This document shows, piece by piece, positions 48,778-56,856 of a DNA stretch of 64,000 nucleotides. A program made the translations under genes and the position numbers. This DNA comes from an archaeon (GTDB taxonomy: Archaea > Thermoproteota > Nitrososphaeria > Nitrososphaerales > Gagatemarchaeaceae). Within the stretch, counting starts at the first letter, position 1. The number at the start of each line of letters is the position of its first letter. The stretch lies in contig CP066694.1 in the NCBI GenBank assembly GCA_016432545.1, forward strand, positions 372,001-436,000, in the 5' to 3' direction. A model generated the notes under the pieces. That model saw only the letters and a program-made list of their open reading frames with translations. It ran no database searches and was not told the origin of the DNA.

Positions 48778-50031
48778 ATGAGCGAGGCGAGGCCGAACCC
48801 GTTCTCAAACGCCCTCGAACAGCTAAGGATCGCTGCCGAGTACCTGAAGCTTGACGAAGGAATTCACGAGATGCTGATGCACCCAAAGCGCGAGCTAACC
48901 GTCTCGATTCCCACAAGGATGGACAACGGGAAGACCCACGTCTTCACCGGCTACAGGGTCCAATACAGCGACGCCAGAGGGCCGTCGAAGGGAGGCATAC
49001 GGTACCACCCGAACGTTTCGCTCGACGAAGTTAAGGCCCTTGCGTGCTGGATGACATGGAAGTGCAGCATCGCCGACATACCATTCGGGGGAGCAAAAGG
49101 CGGGGTCATCTGCGACCCGAAGAAGATGTCACTGCAAGAACTCGAGAGAATGACGAGGAGATACACATTCGCCATCGCTGACTTCATCGGACCCTACAGG
49201 GACGTCCCTGCACCCGACGTCTACACGAACGCCCAGGTGATGGCGTGGATAGTCGACACTTACAGCACTTTGAAGGGCTACATGGTCCCTGAGGTAGTGA
49301 CGGGGAAGCCGATCGCTCTCGGCGGGTCGCTAGGCAGAGACACCGCCACCGGCAGAGGAGCGGTCTTCTGCACGGTCGAGGCCGCGAGAGTGAAGGGGAT
49401 GGACCTCAAGAAGTCGACCTTCGCCGTGGAAGGCTTTGGGAACGCGGGCGCGAACTACGCAGAGATACTGCAAGGATACGGCTCGAAGATGGTCGCGGCG
49501 AGCGACTCCAAGGGCGGAGTCATGAGCAAGGGAGGGATCGATGCTACCAAGCTTGTCGCCCACAAGGCAATTACCGGGTCGGTCATCGGGATGCCAGGGA
49601 CTCAACCCGTCACAGACGACGAGCTCCTTCAGCTGGAGGTGGACATCGTGTGCCCGGCAGCACTGGAGAATGCAATCACCGTCGATATCGCGAAGGGGAT
49701 GAAGGCCAAGTTAGTAGTCGAGTGCGCGAACGGGCCGACGACCCCAGCAGCGGACAAGGTCGTCGACTCAAACAAGGTCTTCCTCGTGCCCGATATCCTT
49801 GCAAACTCTGGCGGGGTGATTGTCAGCTACCTTGAATGGGTGCAGAACCTTGACAGGATCAGCTGGCCAGAGTCTGAGGTAAACTCAAAGCTCGAGTCGA
49901 AGATCACAGGGGCATTCAGGGAGGTCTATCAGACCTCGCTGAAGCACTCGACTTCTATGAGGACCGCCGCCCTCATGGTGGGGGTTGGACGGGTCGCAGA
50001 CGCCATCAAGACCCTCGGCATCTTCCCCTAG
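48778..50031 (+). CDS. gdhA: Glutamate dehydrogenase
   Basis: This 417-residue protein has the Glu/Leu/Phe/Val dehydrogenase domain with GPSKGGIRYHPNVS, the catalytic lysine region PFGGAKGGVICDP, and the Rossmann part with VEGFGNAGANYAE. It links 2-oxoglutarate and ammonia to glutamate. The coenzyme is not clear: the Rossmann motif GFGNAG fits either NAD or NADP. An ammonium transporter lies 2 kb downstream. ATG start; its stop is 4 bp from that of the convergent fbp gene. Confidence 0.96.
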   Translation: MSEARPNPFSNALEQLRIAAEYLKLDEGIHEMLMHPKRELTVSIPTRMDNGKTHVFTGYRVQYSDARGPSKGGIRYHPNVSLDEVKALACWMTWKCSIADIPFGGAKGGVICDPKKMSLQELERMTRRYTFAIADFIGPYRDVPAPDVYTNAQVMAWIVDTYSTLKGYMVPEVVTGKPIALGGSLGRDTATGRGAVFCTVEAARVKGMDLKKSTFAVEGFGNAGANYAEILQGYGSKMVAASDSKGGVMSKGGIDATKLVAHKAITGSVIGMPGTQPVTDDELLQLEVDIVCPAALENAITVDIAKGMKAKLVVECANGPTTPAADKVVDSNKVFLVPDILANSGGVIVSYLEWVQNLDRISWPESEVNSKLESKITGAFREVYQTSLKHSTSMRTAALMVGVGRVADAIKTLGIFP

Positions 50032-50035
50032 CCAC

Positions 50036-50929
50036 CTACTCAGCGGCGACCGCCCGCTCCAGCTCGCGGACGAGGTCCGAGTTCCCAATGTAGAAGGGCG
50101 AAGTCTCTTCAAGCTCTCTAGGCTCGATGTCCAGGATGTCCCCTCTGCCGTCGCTTGCGTAGCCGCCAGCCTGCTTGTTGATGAACGCCATCGGGGCCGT
50201 CTCGTAGTGAAGCCTGAGCTTGCCCATGGGCTTCGTTGCGAGTTGGGGATACGAAAAGATGCCACCGCGCGCCAGCACCTGGTTGTAGTCGCCTACGAAG
50301 GTCCCGCAGTACCTGTTCCTCATGCCCCGAGAGGGAAGCGAGTCGACGAAGATCTTCACGGGGGCTATCCAATCGCTCCGGAGCCCTCCGAACCCGTAGA
50401 CCTCCGGCTTATGAGGCAGCTTCAGGTCGAGCGCGTGCAGCTGAAAGGTGAACTTGGGCCCATCGCGGACGGCCACGAACCTGTGAACCCCTTTGCCGAA
50501 GCTCAGAGTGATAGTGAGCATACCGCCATAGGTAACGTAAAGCGCCCCCACGAGGCTCCGCCCAGACGAAGGGAGGCGCCTGTCATAGAAGCCGAAAATG
50601 CTCCCGAGGGGGTTGTTCGTCTCGACGTTGGAGCTGCCGTCGAGCGGGTCCATAGCTACGCTGACCTTGCCCTTCCCGCTCATGGGCTGGGCCATCTCTT
50701 CCGACGCGACCTCCGCAGCCTGCCCTGTGGTAAGGAGCGCGTCCGTGAACAGGTCGTTCGAGAAGACGTCTATCGCCTTCTGGGTGTCCCCGGACGGGTT
50801 GACCCCAGCCAGGAGGCCTGACTTGAACGGGATGTTCCCCCATACATCGACGCACGTCGTCGATATCGAGGTGGTCAGCGAGGCCAGGTCCTCGGGCGCG
50901 TTGAGCCTCAGGAACTCTTCGAGGTTCAT
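50036..50929 (-). CDS. fbp: Fructose-1,6-bisphosphatase, class I
   Basis: This 297-residue protein has the FBPase metal site AMDPLDGSSNVETNNPLGSIFG and the sugar-phosphate loop YGGMLTITLSFG and GGIFSYPQL. The later HYETAPMAFINKQAGGYASDG block is also class I. It removes the 1-phosphate from fructose-1,6-bisphosphate in gluconeogenesis. Many archaea use a bifunctional aldolase/phosphatase (class V) instead; here a class I-type FBPase diverges from a class I aldolase. ATG start at 50929. Confidence 0.93.
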   Translation of the reverse strand: MNLEEFLRLNAPEDLASLTTSISTTCVDVWGNIPFKSGLLAGVNPSGDTQKAIDVFSNDLFTDALLTTGQAAEVASEEMAQPMSGKGKVSVAMDPLDGSSNVETNNPLGSIFGFYDRRLPSSGRSLVGALYVTYGGMLTITLSFGKGVHRFVAVRDGPKFTFQLHALDLKLPHKPEVYGFGGLRSDWIAPVKIFVDSLPSRGMRNRYCGTFVGDYNQVLARGGIFSYPQLATKPMGKLRLHYETAPMAFINKQAGGYASDGRGDILDIEPRELEETSPFYIGNSDLVRELERAVAAE

Positions 50930-51019
50930 CTCATCTCGCCAGGGGGAGGAGGGAATTTAGGGGTGCTGGTGGAGATGTCCTCGCAAAGGCTGTTAAGCTC
51001 CGAACGAGGGGGTAAAAGT

Positions 51020-51772
51020 ATGAAGCAAGACAGGATGAAGCCCTTCCTCGAGGGGGGGCACAGCATGTTGCTGGCATACGACCAGGGGCTCGAGCACGGT
51101 CCAACTGCGGACTTTGACGACCGGAACGTCGACCCGGCAATAATCATGGAGACGGCCGCGAAGGGGGGTTTCAATGGTGTCGTCTTCCAGAAGGGGGTGG
51201 CAGAGAGGTTCTACGATGGCAGGGTCCCGCTGATCGTGAAGCTCAACGGGAAAACCAGCCTGCCCGGCGGGGAGCCGATCTCACGGCAGGTCTGCTCGGT
51301 CGAGTACGCCGCTTCGCTCGGGGCCAAGGGGGTAGGTTACACGATCTATCTCGGAAGCGCCCACGAGCCGGAAATGTTCGCTGAGTTCGGGAGGATCCAG
51401 GAGGACGCGCACCGCAGGGGCATCGCCGCGATCGCGTGGGTTTATCCGAGGGGGGCAGCTGTGAAGAACGACACTTCCAAAGGGATCGTGGCATATGCGG
51501 CCCGGGCGGGGCTCGAGCTTGGGGCAGACGCTGTCAAGATCAAGTACACAGGAGACCCCGAGACATTCTCATGGGCTGTCAAGTCCGCCGGAGGGACCAA
51601 GGTCTTCATGAGCGGGGGGCCCAAGGCGCCTACCGAAGAAGAATTCCTCTCTCAGGTCCGGGGGATAATGAAGGCTGGAGCGACTGGCCTCGCAGTCGGG
51701 AGGAACGTCTGGCAGAGCAACGAACCGCTAGAGACAGCCCGGAAGATAAGAGAAATCATCTTCTCCGCCTAA
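51020..51772 (+). CDS. fba: Fructose-bisphosphate aldolase, class I (DhnA type)
   Basis: This 250-residue TIM barrel has LLAYDQGLEHGP at the N-terminus, VKLNGKTSL, YPRG and the Schiff-base segment DAVKIKYTGD, then MSGGPKAPTEEEFL for phosphate binding. This is the archaeal class IA aldolase. I chose ATG 51020 because the family N-terminus starts there, a GTTAAGCT element is about 28 bp upstream and GAGGGGG at 51006-51012 could act as a ribosome-binding site. It is divergent from fbp. Confidence 0.94.
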   Translation: MKQDRMKPFLEGGHSMLLAYDQGLEHGPTADFDDRNVDPAIIMETAAKGGFNGVVFQKGVAERFYDGRVPLIVKLNGKTSLPGGEPISRQVCSVEYAASLGAKGVGYTIYLGSAHEPEMFAEFGRIQEDAHRRGIAAIAWVYPRGAAVKNDTSKGIVAYAARAGLELGADAVKIKYTGDPETFSWAVKSAGGTKVFMSGGPKAPTEEEFLSQVRGIMKAGATGLAVGRNVWQSNEPLETARKIREIIFSA

Positions 51773-51796
51773 GCAGGCAGGAACCTTCAGGGGCGG

Positions 51797-52144
51797 CTAG
51801 GTCCGGGCCTGGACGAGCATCACGTCGAAGAAGGAGCCTACAGACTCTGGCGTCACCAGTTTCATTCCGTACTCCTGGGCCAAAGTCGCTGCTAACGGGG
51901 TATTCTTGCCGCTGGACACTATGTTCGTCTCCAGACCCGTGTCATACTTCTTGACGTAAGTACTCAAGACATCGACGTCGCGAGCACCCTCGTAGAAGTC
52001 AAACGCGAAGCTGTGGACCCCGTCTGAAACCACGACGGCGAACCTGTGGTCAACGCCGGAGCGACCTTGTACTATTGCTCCCTTCACCACGGCAAGGCCA
52101 GCCTTTGTCGCGGCTACCTCGAGAGCGACCTTCTCGAGTTCCAT
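51797..52144 (-). CDS. Small protein, possibly of restriction-endonuclease-like fold
   Basis: This 115-residue protein reads MELEKVALEVAATKAG, then GRSGVDHRFAVVVSDG, and has an alpha/beta pattern reminiscent of Mrr/HJR-type nuclease-like domains, but no clear PD-(D/E)xK triad can be traced. I do not assign a function. I chose the internal ATG 52144 because a GCATATTTAC element lies about 28 bp upstream; the longer frame to 52216 covers that promoter. Confidence 0.6.
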   Translation of the reverse strand: MELEKVALEVAATKAGLAVVKGAIVQGRSGVDHRFAVVVSDGVHSFAFDFYEGARDVDVLSTYVKKYDTGLETNIVSSGKNTPLAATLAQEYGMKLVTPESVGSFFDVMLVQART

Positions 52145-52252
52145 ACGGGTTGAATGGGCTTCCCGGGGTAAATATGCATTGCTACCAAAAGAGTTCACCT
52201 CCTGCTGTAGTATCATGTATCGGGGAGGCCTCGGGCGGGGAAATGATACGAG

Positions 52253-53485
52253 TCAGAATGAGTAGGCGTCCTCGCCATGTTCAGCCTGGTCTAGACCGGC
52301 TTCCTCTTCTCTCTCACTCACCCTGAGGGGGGTGAAGAGTCCTATCACCCTCAAGAGGAGAAAGGAGCCTATGAATGCGAATCCAGAGACCACAAGGATA
52401 GCGAATGCTTCCAGTCCCAGCTGGGCGAGGTTGCCGAAGAGCGCGCCGTTGGGACCTGAGGGATTGACCACGCTGGAGGCGAATATTCCCGTGGCCAGCA
52501 CTCCCCACATGCTCCCAGCGCCATGGCAGGCGAAGACGTCCAGGGAGTCGTCGAAGATCATCCTGCTGGCCCTCCAATTTGCGACGAGGTTGGAGAGCAA
52601 CCCTACAACTAGTCCGATTAGGATGGCAGGGGACGAGCCGACATAACCCGCGGCCGGCGTTATCGCCACCAGGCCAGCTACAGCTCCGACCGAGATACCG
52701 ACGGCAGAGGGCTTCCCCTTCCTGTACCAGTCGAGGAGCATCCAACTCACCGCCCCCGCGGCGGCGGCTAGGTTGGTGTTGACGACAGCCTGGACCGCGA
52801 CCTCGTTCGCAGCGAGGGCACTCCCCCCGTTAAAGCCGAACCATCCGAACCAGAGTATCGCGGCACCGAGTATGACGTATGGGATGTTGCCCGGGCGTAC
52901 CTCGTCTGACTTCGTGACACCCTTCCTCCTCCCCACCACGATAGCCGCTGCGAGCGCGGAGACGCCGGCCGAGATGTGGACCACCAGCCCTCCCGCGAAG
53001 TCAACGACTCCCATGGTCCTGAGCCACCCTCCGTCGCCCCAGACCCAGTGAGCGACCGGGGCGTAGATGAGAGTCGCCCAAAGAACGGTGAAGAGCAGCA
53101 AGGCCTTGAACCTGATGCGCTCCACGAAAGCGCCTATGATCAGCGCAGGTGTTATAGCCGCGAACTTGAGCTGGAAGGCAAAGTAGAGGAGTTCGGGGAT
53201 CGAGTTCGAGTAGGACGGATTGGGGGCCGCTCCGACGTTGCCGAGGCCGACCTTCGAGAGGTCGCCTATCAAGCCGCCGACAGATGGCGCGAAGGCGAGG
53301 CTGTACCCCCAGAGGGCCCACACGAGGCTGACCACGGCGAAGATCATCATCGTCTGGACGATGGTCGATACGAGGTTCTTCCGGCGCACGAGACCCCCGT
53401 AGAAGAACCCGAGGGCAGGGGTCATTATCATGACCAGCGCAGTCGCCGTCAGAACCCAGGCTATGTCGGCAGCTTCGAGCGCCAG
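52253..53485 (-). CDS. amt: Ammonium transporter Amt
   Basis: This 11-helix protein has the Amt signature DFAGGLVVHISAGVSAL, the CHGAGSMWGVLATGIFA block with the second pore His, and PALGFFYGGLVRRKN in helix 1. The first in-frame ATG (53429-53431) would cut helix 1: the conserved ADIAWVLTATALVMIM lies upstream of it. In that extension the only usable start is CTG at 53483-53485, since no ATG, GTG or TTG occurs before a TAA. A CTAAATATC TATA element is about 37 bp upstream. From CTG the protein has 410 residues. It imports ammonium for assimilation. Confidence 0.9.
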   Translation of the reverse strand: MALEAADIAWVLTATALVMIMTPALGFFYGGLVRRKNLVSTIVQTMMIFAVVSLVWALWGYSLAFAPSVGGLIGDLSKVGLGNVGAAPNPSYSNSIPELLYFAFQLKFAAITPALIIGAFVERIRFKALLLFTVLWATLIYAPVAHWVWGDGGWLRTMGVVDFAGGLVVHISAGVSALAAAIVVGRRKGVTKSDEVRPGNIPYVILGAAILWFGWFGFNGGSALAANEVAVQAVVNTNLAAAAGAVSWMLLDWYRKGKPSAVGISVGAVAGLVAITPAAGYVGSSPAILIGLVVGLLSNLVANWRASRMIFDDSLDVFACHGAGSMWGVLATGIFASSVVNPSGPNGALFGNLAQLGLEAFAILVVSGFAFIGSFLLLRVIGLFTPLRVSEREEEAGLDQAEHGEDAYSF

Positions 53486-53567
53486 AGGTGTGTCAGTTCG
53501 GGCCGCCGGCGGGGGAGATATTTAGAGTGATAGCCACGTCTCCTGGCAGGCTCGACGGTTCAGCTTT

Positions 53568-53582
53568 GATAGCCCGGTTACG
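53568..53582 (+). repeat. Direct repeat, left copy, resembling the tRNA-Gln end
   Basis: GATAGCCCGGTTACG differs by one base from the copy at 54659-54673. Both contain a near or exact copy of the 11-mer TAGCCCGGCTA found at the 3' end of tRNA-Gln (55568 onward). Confidence 0.5.
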
Positions 53583-53673
53583 ATACTGAGCCCCTGGTTC
53601 GATTGTCGCGCTGAAGCCACCCGGGGTCTGTTGCCTTCGAGCAAGACTAGCCAATTACGGCCGTACCCCTGTA

Positions 53674-53795
53674 GGTTCCGATGTTTTTCGTCCCCGCTGA
53701 ACGAGGCGAGTATCTTGACTCCCCCAGACACGGTCCCCGTCACCGTCACGGAGCAGCTCCCTGGTGACACAGTGCGAGCTCGCGCTGAAAGTTAG
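53674..53795 (-). pseudogene. Frameshifted Ig-like repeat remnant
   Basis: The minus strand encodes LTFSASS in one frame and then TVSPGSCSVTVTGTVSGG followed by ILASFSGDE in another, as if 2 nt of a Cys codon had been lost. The pattern equals the C-terminal Ig-like repeats of the large surface protein (GACSINVTG ... ALYVGD). In-frame stops lie on both sides. It is a fragment of a gene of that family. The bases from 53486 to 53862 otherwise hold only the amt promoter and the direct repeat. Confidence 0.55.
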
Positions 53796-53862
53796 AGTTC
53801 AAGAACCACAGGGTCACTCTGTAGGATTCGTTCCATCACCACCCACATCCAATAGTCATGGA

Positions 53863-54453
53863 CTACCGGAACCTCTCCTTCATCATTTGCGTGAAAGCCC
53901 GCTTGTCGTAACGGTACTCTCTGTCGGAGTCCAGCTCACGGTAGAGCTCTCCGGCTGTGGCCCTCCTGAAGAGCACCTTCGAGATCCAAAGGGATTCATC
54001 CTTAGTCTTCTTAAGTGGCGTCTTCATGAGATAGAAGGGGTAATCGGACGCTTCGGGCAGCACCCCGACGAATGGGAGGAAGAGAGTGACGATCCTGCAA
54101 CCGGCCCTCACCTTTCTCTCAAGATTCGCGATGTCCTCTTCAATCTCGCCGAGCCCGGAGTACACGATTGTTGCGTCATTCAGGTCGGACTCCATGAAGT
54201 CTTCATTCCTGATTTCGATCCGATCGGCAAGGCCGAGTTCCTGGACTCGCTTCGCAGCTTTCGCAGCCCGACCCCTGTGCATCTCTATTCCCACTGCCCT
54301 CTTCACACCGAACTCGGCGACGGCAAGATCGCAGAGCTGGCCCTTCCCGCATCCCAGGTCATAGAAGACGTCTTTGGAGGATGCGCGTGCGAGTTGAAGT
54401 ATCTTCCGGATGTGCCTGTTGCTCTGGTAGTCTTCTGGACCCAGGCGGTTCAA
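53863..54453 (-). CDS. Class I SAM-dependent methyltransferase
   Basis: This 196-residue protein has motif I FYDLGCGKGQLCDLA, an acidic end of strand 2 (VGIEMHRGRA) and IRNEDFMESDL before the catalytic strand, all in class I methyltransferase order. The C-terminal ~60 residues are unlike common subfamilies. The substrate is unknown. TTG start at 54453. It is bracketed by the 15-bp direct repeats and sits in a stretch of lower GC than its surroundings, suggesting acquisition. Confidence 0.75.
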   Translation of the reverse strand: MNRLGPEDYQSNRHIRKILQLARASSKDVFYDLGCGKGQLCDLAVAEFGVKRAVGIEMHRGRAAKAAKRVQELGLADRIEIRNEDFMESDLNDATIVYSGLGEIEEDIANLERKVRAGCRIVTLFLPFVGVLPEASDYPFYLMKTPLKKTKDESLWISKVLFRRATAGELYRELDSDREYRYDKRAFTQMMKERFR

Positions 54454-54658
54454 TTTCTCCCCGATAGCGGAGCCAAGGGGGCCATCAGATAAACGAAGGC
54501 GTTGTCAGTCCTATATTGATGACGAAGGTTTGCTGTAATACCCCCGATACCTCATTGCGGTAAGGCCCCGATAGGACTGGATCCGTCAAAACGCTTGATC
54601 AAAGTACCGTGACTACGGCTCAGGCGAACTGACGGGAACTCGATCATAGTTTGCTTCA

Positions 54659-54673
54659 GATAGCCCGGCTACG
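54659..54673 (+). repeat. Direct repeat, right copy, resembling the tRNA-Gln end
   Basis: GATAGCCCGGCTACG contains TAGCCCGGCTA, identical to 11 bp at the 3' end of tRNA-Gln. The 330 bp between the methyltransferase and the antitoxin gene (54454-54784) contain this repeat and a promoter and no gene. Confidence 0.5.
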
Positions 54674-54751
54674 CTTTCACATGTTAATGCTAATCTGTCG
54701 CAGCCCCGGTGATCGGAGCCATACCCCAAACGCCCGTTCCAGAAGCGATGG

Positions 54752-54761
54752 TGTTTAATTA
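54752..54761 (+). promoter_or_regulatory. TATA box for the toxin-antitoxin operon
   Basis: TGTTTAATTA is centred 28 bp before the antitoxin ATG at 54785, giving a leaderless transcript. Confidence 0.55.
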
Positions 54762-54784
54762 CGTCAAACGAGTAATGGCAGTCG

Positions 54785-54955
54785 ATGGCCCAGACGCAGG
54801 TCGAAAGGGAACTAAAGTTGATTCGGCAGAGGCTGGAGTCGATTGAGGAGGCTCTGGCAGAGGATATGACCGAAGATGACAAGCGGGCATTGGTAGACGC
54901 CCTGAAGGAACACAAGTCAGGGAAGACGGTGCCTTTCAGCGGCAAGAAGCGTTGA
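54785..54955 (+). CDS. RelB-like antitoxin
   Basis: This 56-residue protein reads MAQTQVERELKLIRQRLESI, continues as a charged helix and ends SGKTVPFSGKKR. Small size, a long helix and direct overlap with a RelE-like toxin (TTGA) identify it as the antitoxin. Archaeal partners of RelE share such a helical body with a C-terminal toxin-wrapping tail. A short leaderless start at ATG is supported by the TATA box. Confidence 0.75.
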   Translation: MAQTQVERELKLIRQRLESIEEALAEDMTEDDKRALVDALKEHKSGKTVPFSGKKR

Positions 54956-55200
54956 AGGTCTTCCTGTCACACCGGGTCCAGAAGTTCCTCGATAGTGCGT
55001 CCGCGGACCTTAAGGAGAGGCTGCAGTCTAAGATTGCAGAGCTGTTGACGAGTCCTTATCCGACTGGGTGCAAAAGGCTGAAGGGAGCCCCCAATGCCTA
55101 CAGGCTAAGGGTAGGCGATTATCGGATTCTCTATTCAATTGTAGAACATGACGAGATAATTGTCTTCAAGATCGGCGCGAGAGAATCGGTCTACGAATAG
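54952..55200 (+). CDS. RelE/ParE-type toxin
   Basis: This 82-residue protein reads MKVFLSHRVQKFLDSASADL, then RLKGAPNAYRLRVGDYRILY and IVFKIGARESVYE. This matches the RelE fold (R-L-x-G-x-x-x-x-x-R-V-G-D-Y-R-I-x-Y). RelE proteins cleave mRNA in the ribosome. The catalytic basic and Tyr residues look kept. TTG start, 4-nt overlap with the antitoxin. Confidence 0.88.
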   Translation: MKVFLSHRVQKFLDSASADLKERLQSKIAELLTSPYPTGCKRLKGAPNAYRLRVGDYRILYSIVEHDEIIVFKIGARESVYE

Positions 55201-55206
55201 GACCTC

Positions 55207-55497
55207 GTGCTTGAACTAATTAGTCACCAAGTGAGGCGGCAGGCCCCAAGCCAGTCGACGCGAACTAGCATATACGAAAGCATGTATAGATATCACAGCC
55301 TCCAATTTTGGGCAATGAATTGGCTTGGGATTGGCCTCTTCTCCGGATTGTCAATTGTTCTTACGAATGTATTCGTTCTTGCCCTCGCAGGACTACTTTC
55401 GGGCTTCTACTCTTCATCCTACCTCTTTCTCCTTTGTTCCGTGTACGTCGTTGTTCTGGGGTTGTTAGTGGCTCTTGGGTTTCGGTATAGCCCCTGA
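55207..55497 (+). CDS. Small two- to three-TM membrane protein
   Basis: This 96-residue protein (GTG 55207) has a polar N-terminus of ~32 residues, then hydrophobic segments (MNWLGIGLFSGLSIVLTNVF; LALAGLLSGFY; YLFLLCSVYVVVLGLLVAL). It follows the toxin by 6 bp. An internal ATG (MYRYHSLQFW) could be the true start. No family recognised. Its base composition is more AT-rich than neighbouring operons. Confidence 0.5.
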   Translation: MLELISHQVRRQAPSQSTRTSIYESMYRYHSLQFWAMNWLGIGLFSGLSIVLTNVFVLALAGLLSGFYSSSYLFLLCSVYVVVLGLLVALGFRYSP

Positions 55498-55568
55498 CAT
55501 CGAAGAATTAACAGCCTGAATCGTGCTCTCTTTGTCAATCAGGGTCTGATTCGAGGACATTTCAAGAG

Positions 55569-55641
55569 TAGCCCGGCTAGGATTCGAACCTAGGTCGAAG
55601 GCTCCAGAGGCCCCCATCCTTGACCACTAGACGACCGGGCT
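55569..55641 (-). tRNA. tRNA-Gln(CTG)
   Basis: The acceptor AGCCCGG/CCGGGCT with discriminator A starts with an A-U pair as in other archaeal tRNA-Gln. The anticodon loop CTCTGGA gives CTG, and the T arm is CTAGG-TTCGAAT-CCTAG. It has no intron and no encoded CCA. The 3' end shares TAGCCCGGCTA with the repeat at 54659-54673. Confidence 0.92.
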
Positions 55642-55686
55642 TCAGATGAACGACTCTCTGCTTGCCGATTAAAAGTATTCGAAGGC

Positions 55687-56835
55687 CTAGGTCCGCTCTG
55701 CCATCTGGACTGGCTCTGCCGAGGCAAGCCCGGACACCGTCGCGTCAAGCGACGCTAGGGCCGCCTCCAAGACATCAGGTTGCAAGTTCCCAAAGTGACC
55801 TATCCGGATCATCTTGTCTTTCGCTTCGTAGATTCCTCGGGCGAGGACAACCCCGTGGTCAGACTCCATCGTTTTCTGAATGGGCCCGGCCATGCCGTCC
55901 TTGACCCAGATCGAAGTTACCGTGTCGGACCTGTAGCCCTCGTCGGCGACGAATCCGAAGCCGTGCGCTGAAACGAACTCTCTCGCAAGTTCTCCCAGCT
56001 TCCGATGCCTGGCCCACCTAGCGTCCAGTCCCTCGCTCATCACCTCGGAGAGAGCCTGGCGCAGGCCCTGGAGGACCTGTGTGGCGGGAGTAGCCAGGTA
56101 CATCCTCGGGTCTTCCATCACTGGCTTCCACCTCAGCAGGCTCATGTAGTACGACTCGATCGGGCTCTCTCGCCTCTCCATCGCCTGGATGGCCCGGTCA
56201 GAGGCAGCGAGAAGTACGGCCCCTGGGGCCGCTGCAAGTGCCTTCTGTGAGGCTGTGAAGACGATGTCCGCTCCCAGCTTGTCAAACTCGAGAGGTAGTC
56301 CGCCGATGCTGCAGACGCAGTCGACGACCGAGAGAACCCCAGCTGCGTTGCACTCTGCGACCAGCTCTTTGATCGGATTGGCCACCGAAGTCGAAGTGTC
56401 CACATGGGTCATGAAGACAGCAGAGTAGTTCGAGCCCTTCAGCTTCTTCCTGAGGTCGTCCGGGTCCGCGTGGCCGCCCTCGGGATAGTCTATGGACTCC
56501 GCCACGGCGCCATGGATCTGGTTGAGCATCAGCATCCGCTTCCCGAAGTATCCTGAGCTGAGGGTGAGGGTCCTGTCGCCCCTCGAAACCAGGCTCGTGA
56601 CGGAAGACTCCATCCCGATGGTGCCGGAGCCTGTAAACACGAACTGGACTCCCTTTTCATTTCTGAAAACCTGCCTTGAGAGACCAATTATTTCCTTGAA
56701 AGTGGCATAAAACTCCGCGCCTACGTGAGGAAGCTGCGGGCCTGACATTGCCTTTCTTACTACCTCCGATACGTTGGTTGGTCCCGGAATCAGAAGGAGC
56801 TTCTCAGGCAATGAGACCGTGTGCCGGACCACCAT
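55687..56835 (-). CDS. Class V aminotransferase (alanine/serine-glyoxylate type)
   Basis: This 382-residue PLP enzyme has LLLIPGPTNVSEVVRKAM at the N-terminus, FTGSGTIGMESSV, and the PLP lysine in FTASQKALAAAPGA. It belongs to the AGXT/serine-pyruvate transaminase group. The phosphoserine-phosphatase-like gene just upstream in transcription suggests a role in serine or glycine metabolism. The ATG at 56835 is very close to a TTTTTATCC element (56844-56852); TTG at 56811 would be a leaderless alternative. Confidence 0.88.
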   Translation of the reverse strand: MVVRHTVSLPEKLLLIPGPTNVSEVVRKAMSGPQLPHVGAEFYATFKEIIGLSRQVFRNEKGVQFVFTGSGTIGMESSVTSLVSRGDRTLTLSSGYFGKRMLMLNQIHGAVAESIDYPEGGHADPDDLRKKLKGSNYSAVFMTHVDTSTSVANPIKELVAECNAAGVLSVVDCVCSIGGLPLEFDKLGADIVFTASQKALAAAPGAVLLAASDRAIQAMERRESPIESYYMSLLRWKPVMEDPRMYLATPATQVLQGLRQALSEVMSEGLDARWARHRKLGELAREFVSAHGFGFVADEGYRSDTVTSIWVKDGMAGPIQKTMESDHGVVLARGIYEAKDKMIRIGHFGNLQPDVLEAALASLDATVSGLASAEPVQMAERT

Positions 56836-56856
56836 TCCGATGGATAAAAACGCTAC

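Noticed and set aside
54613-54945. Minus-strand frame opposite the antitoxin
   Set aside because: It lies over the RelB-like gene and its promoter and has low-complexity composition without motifs.
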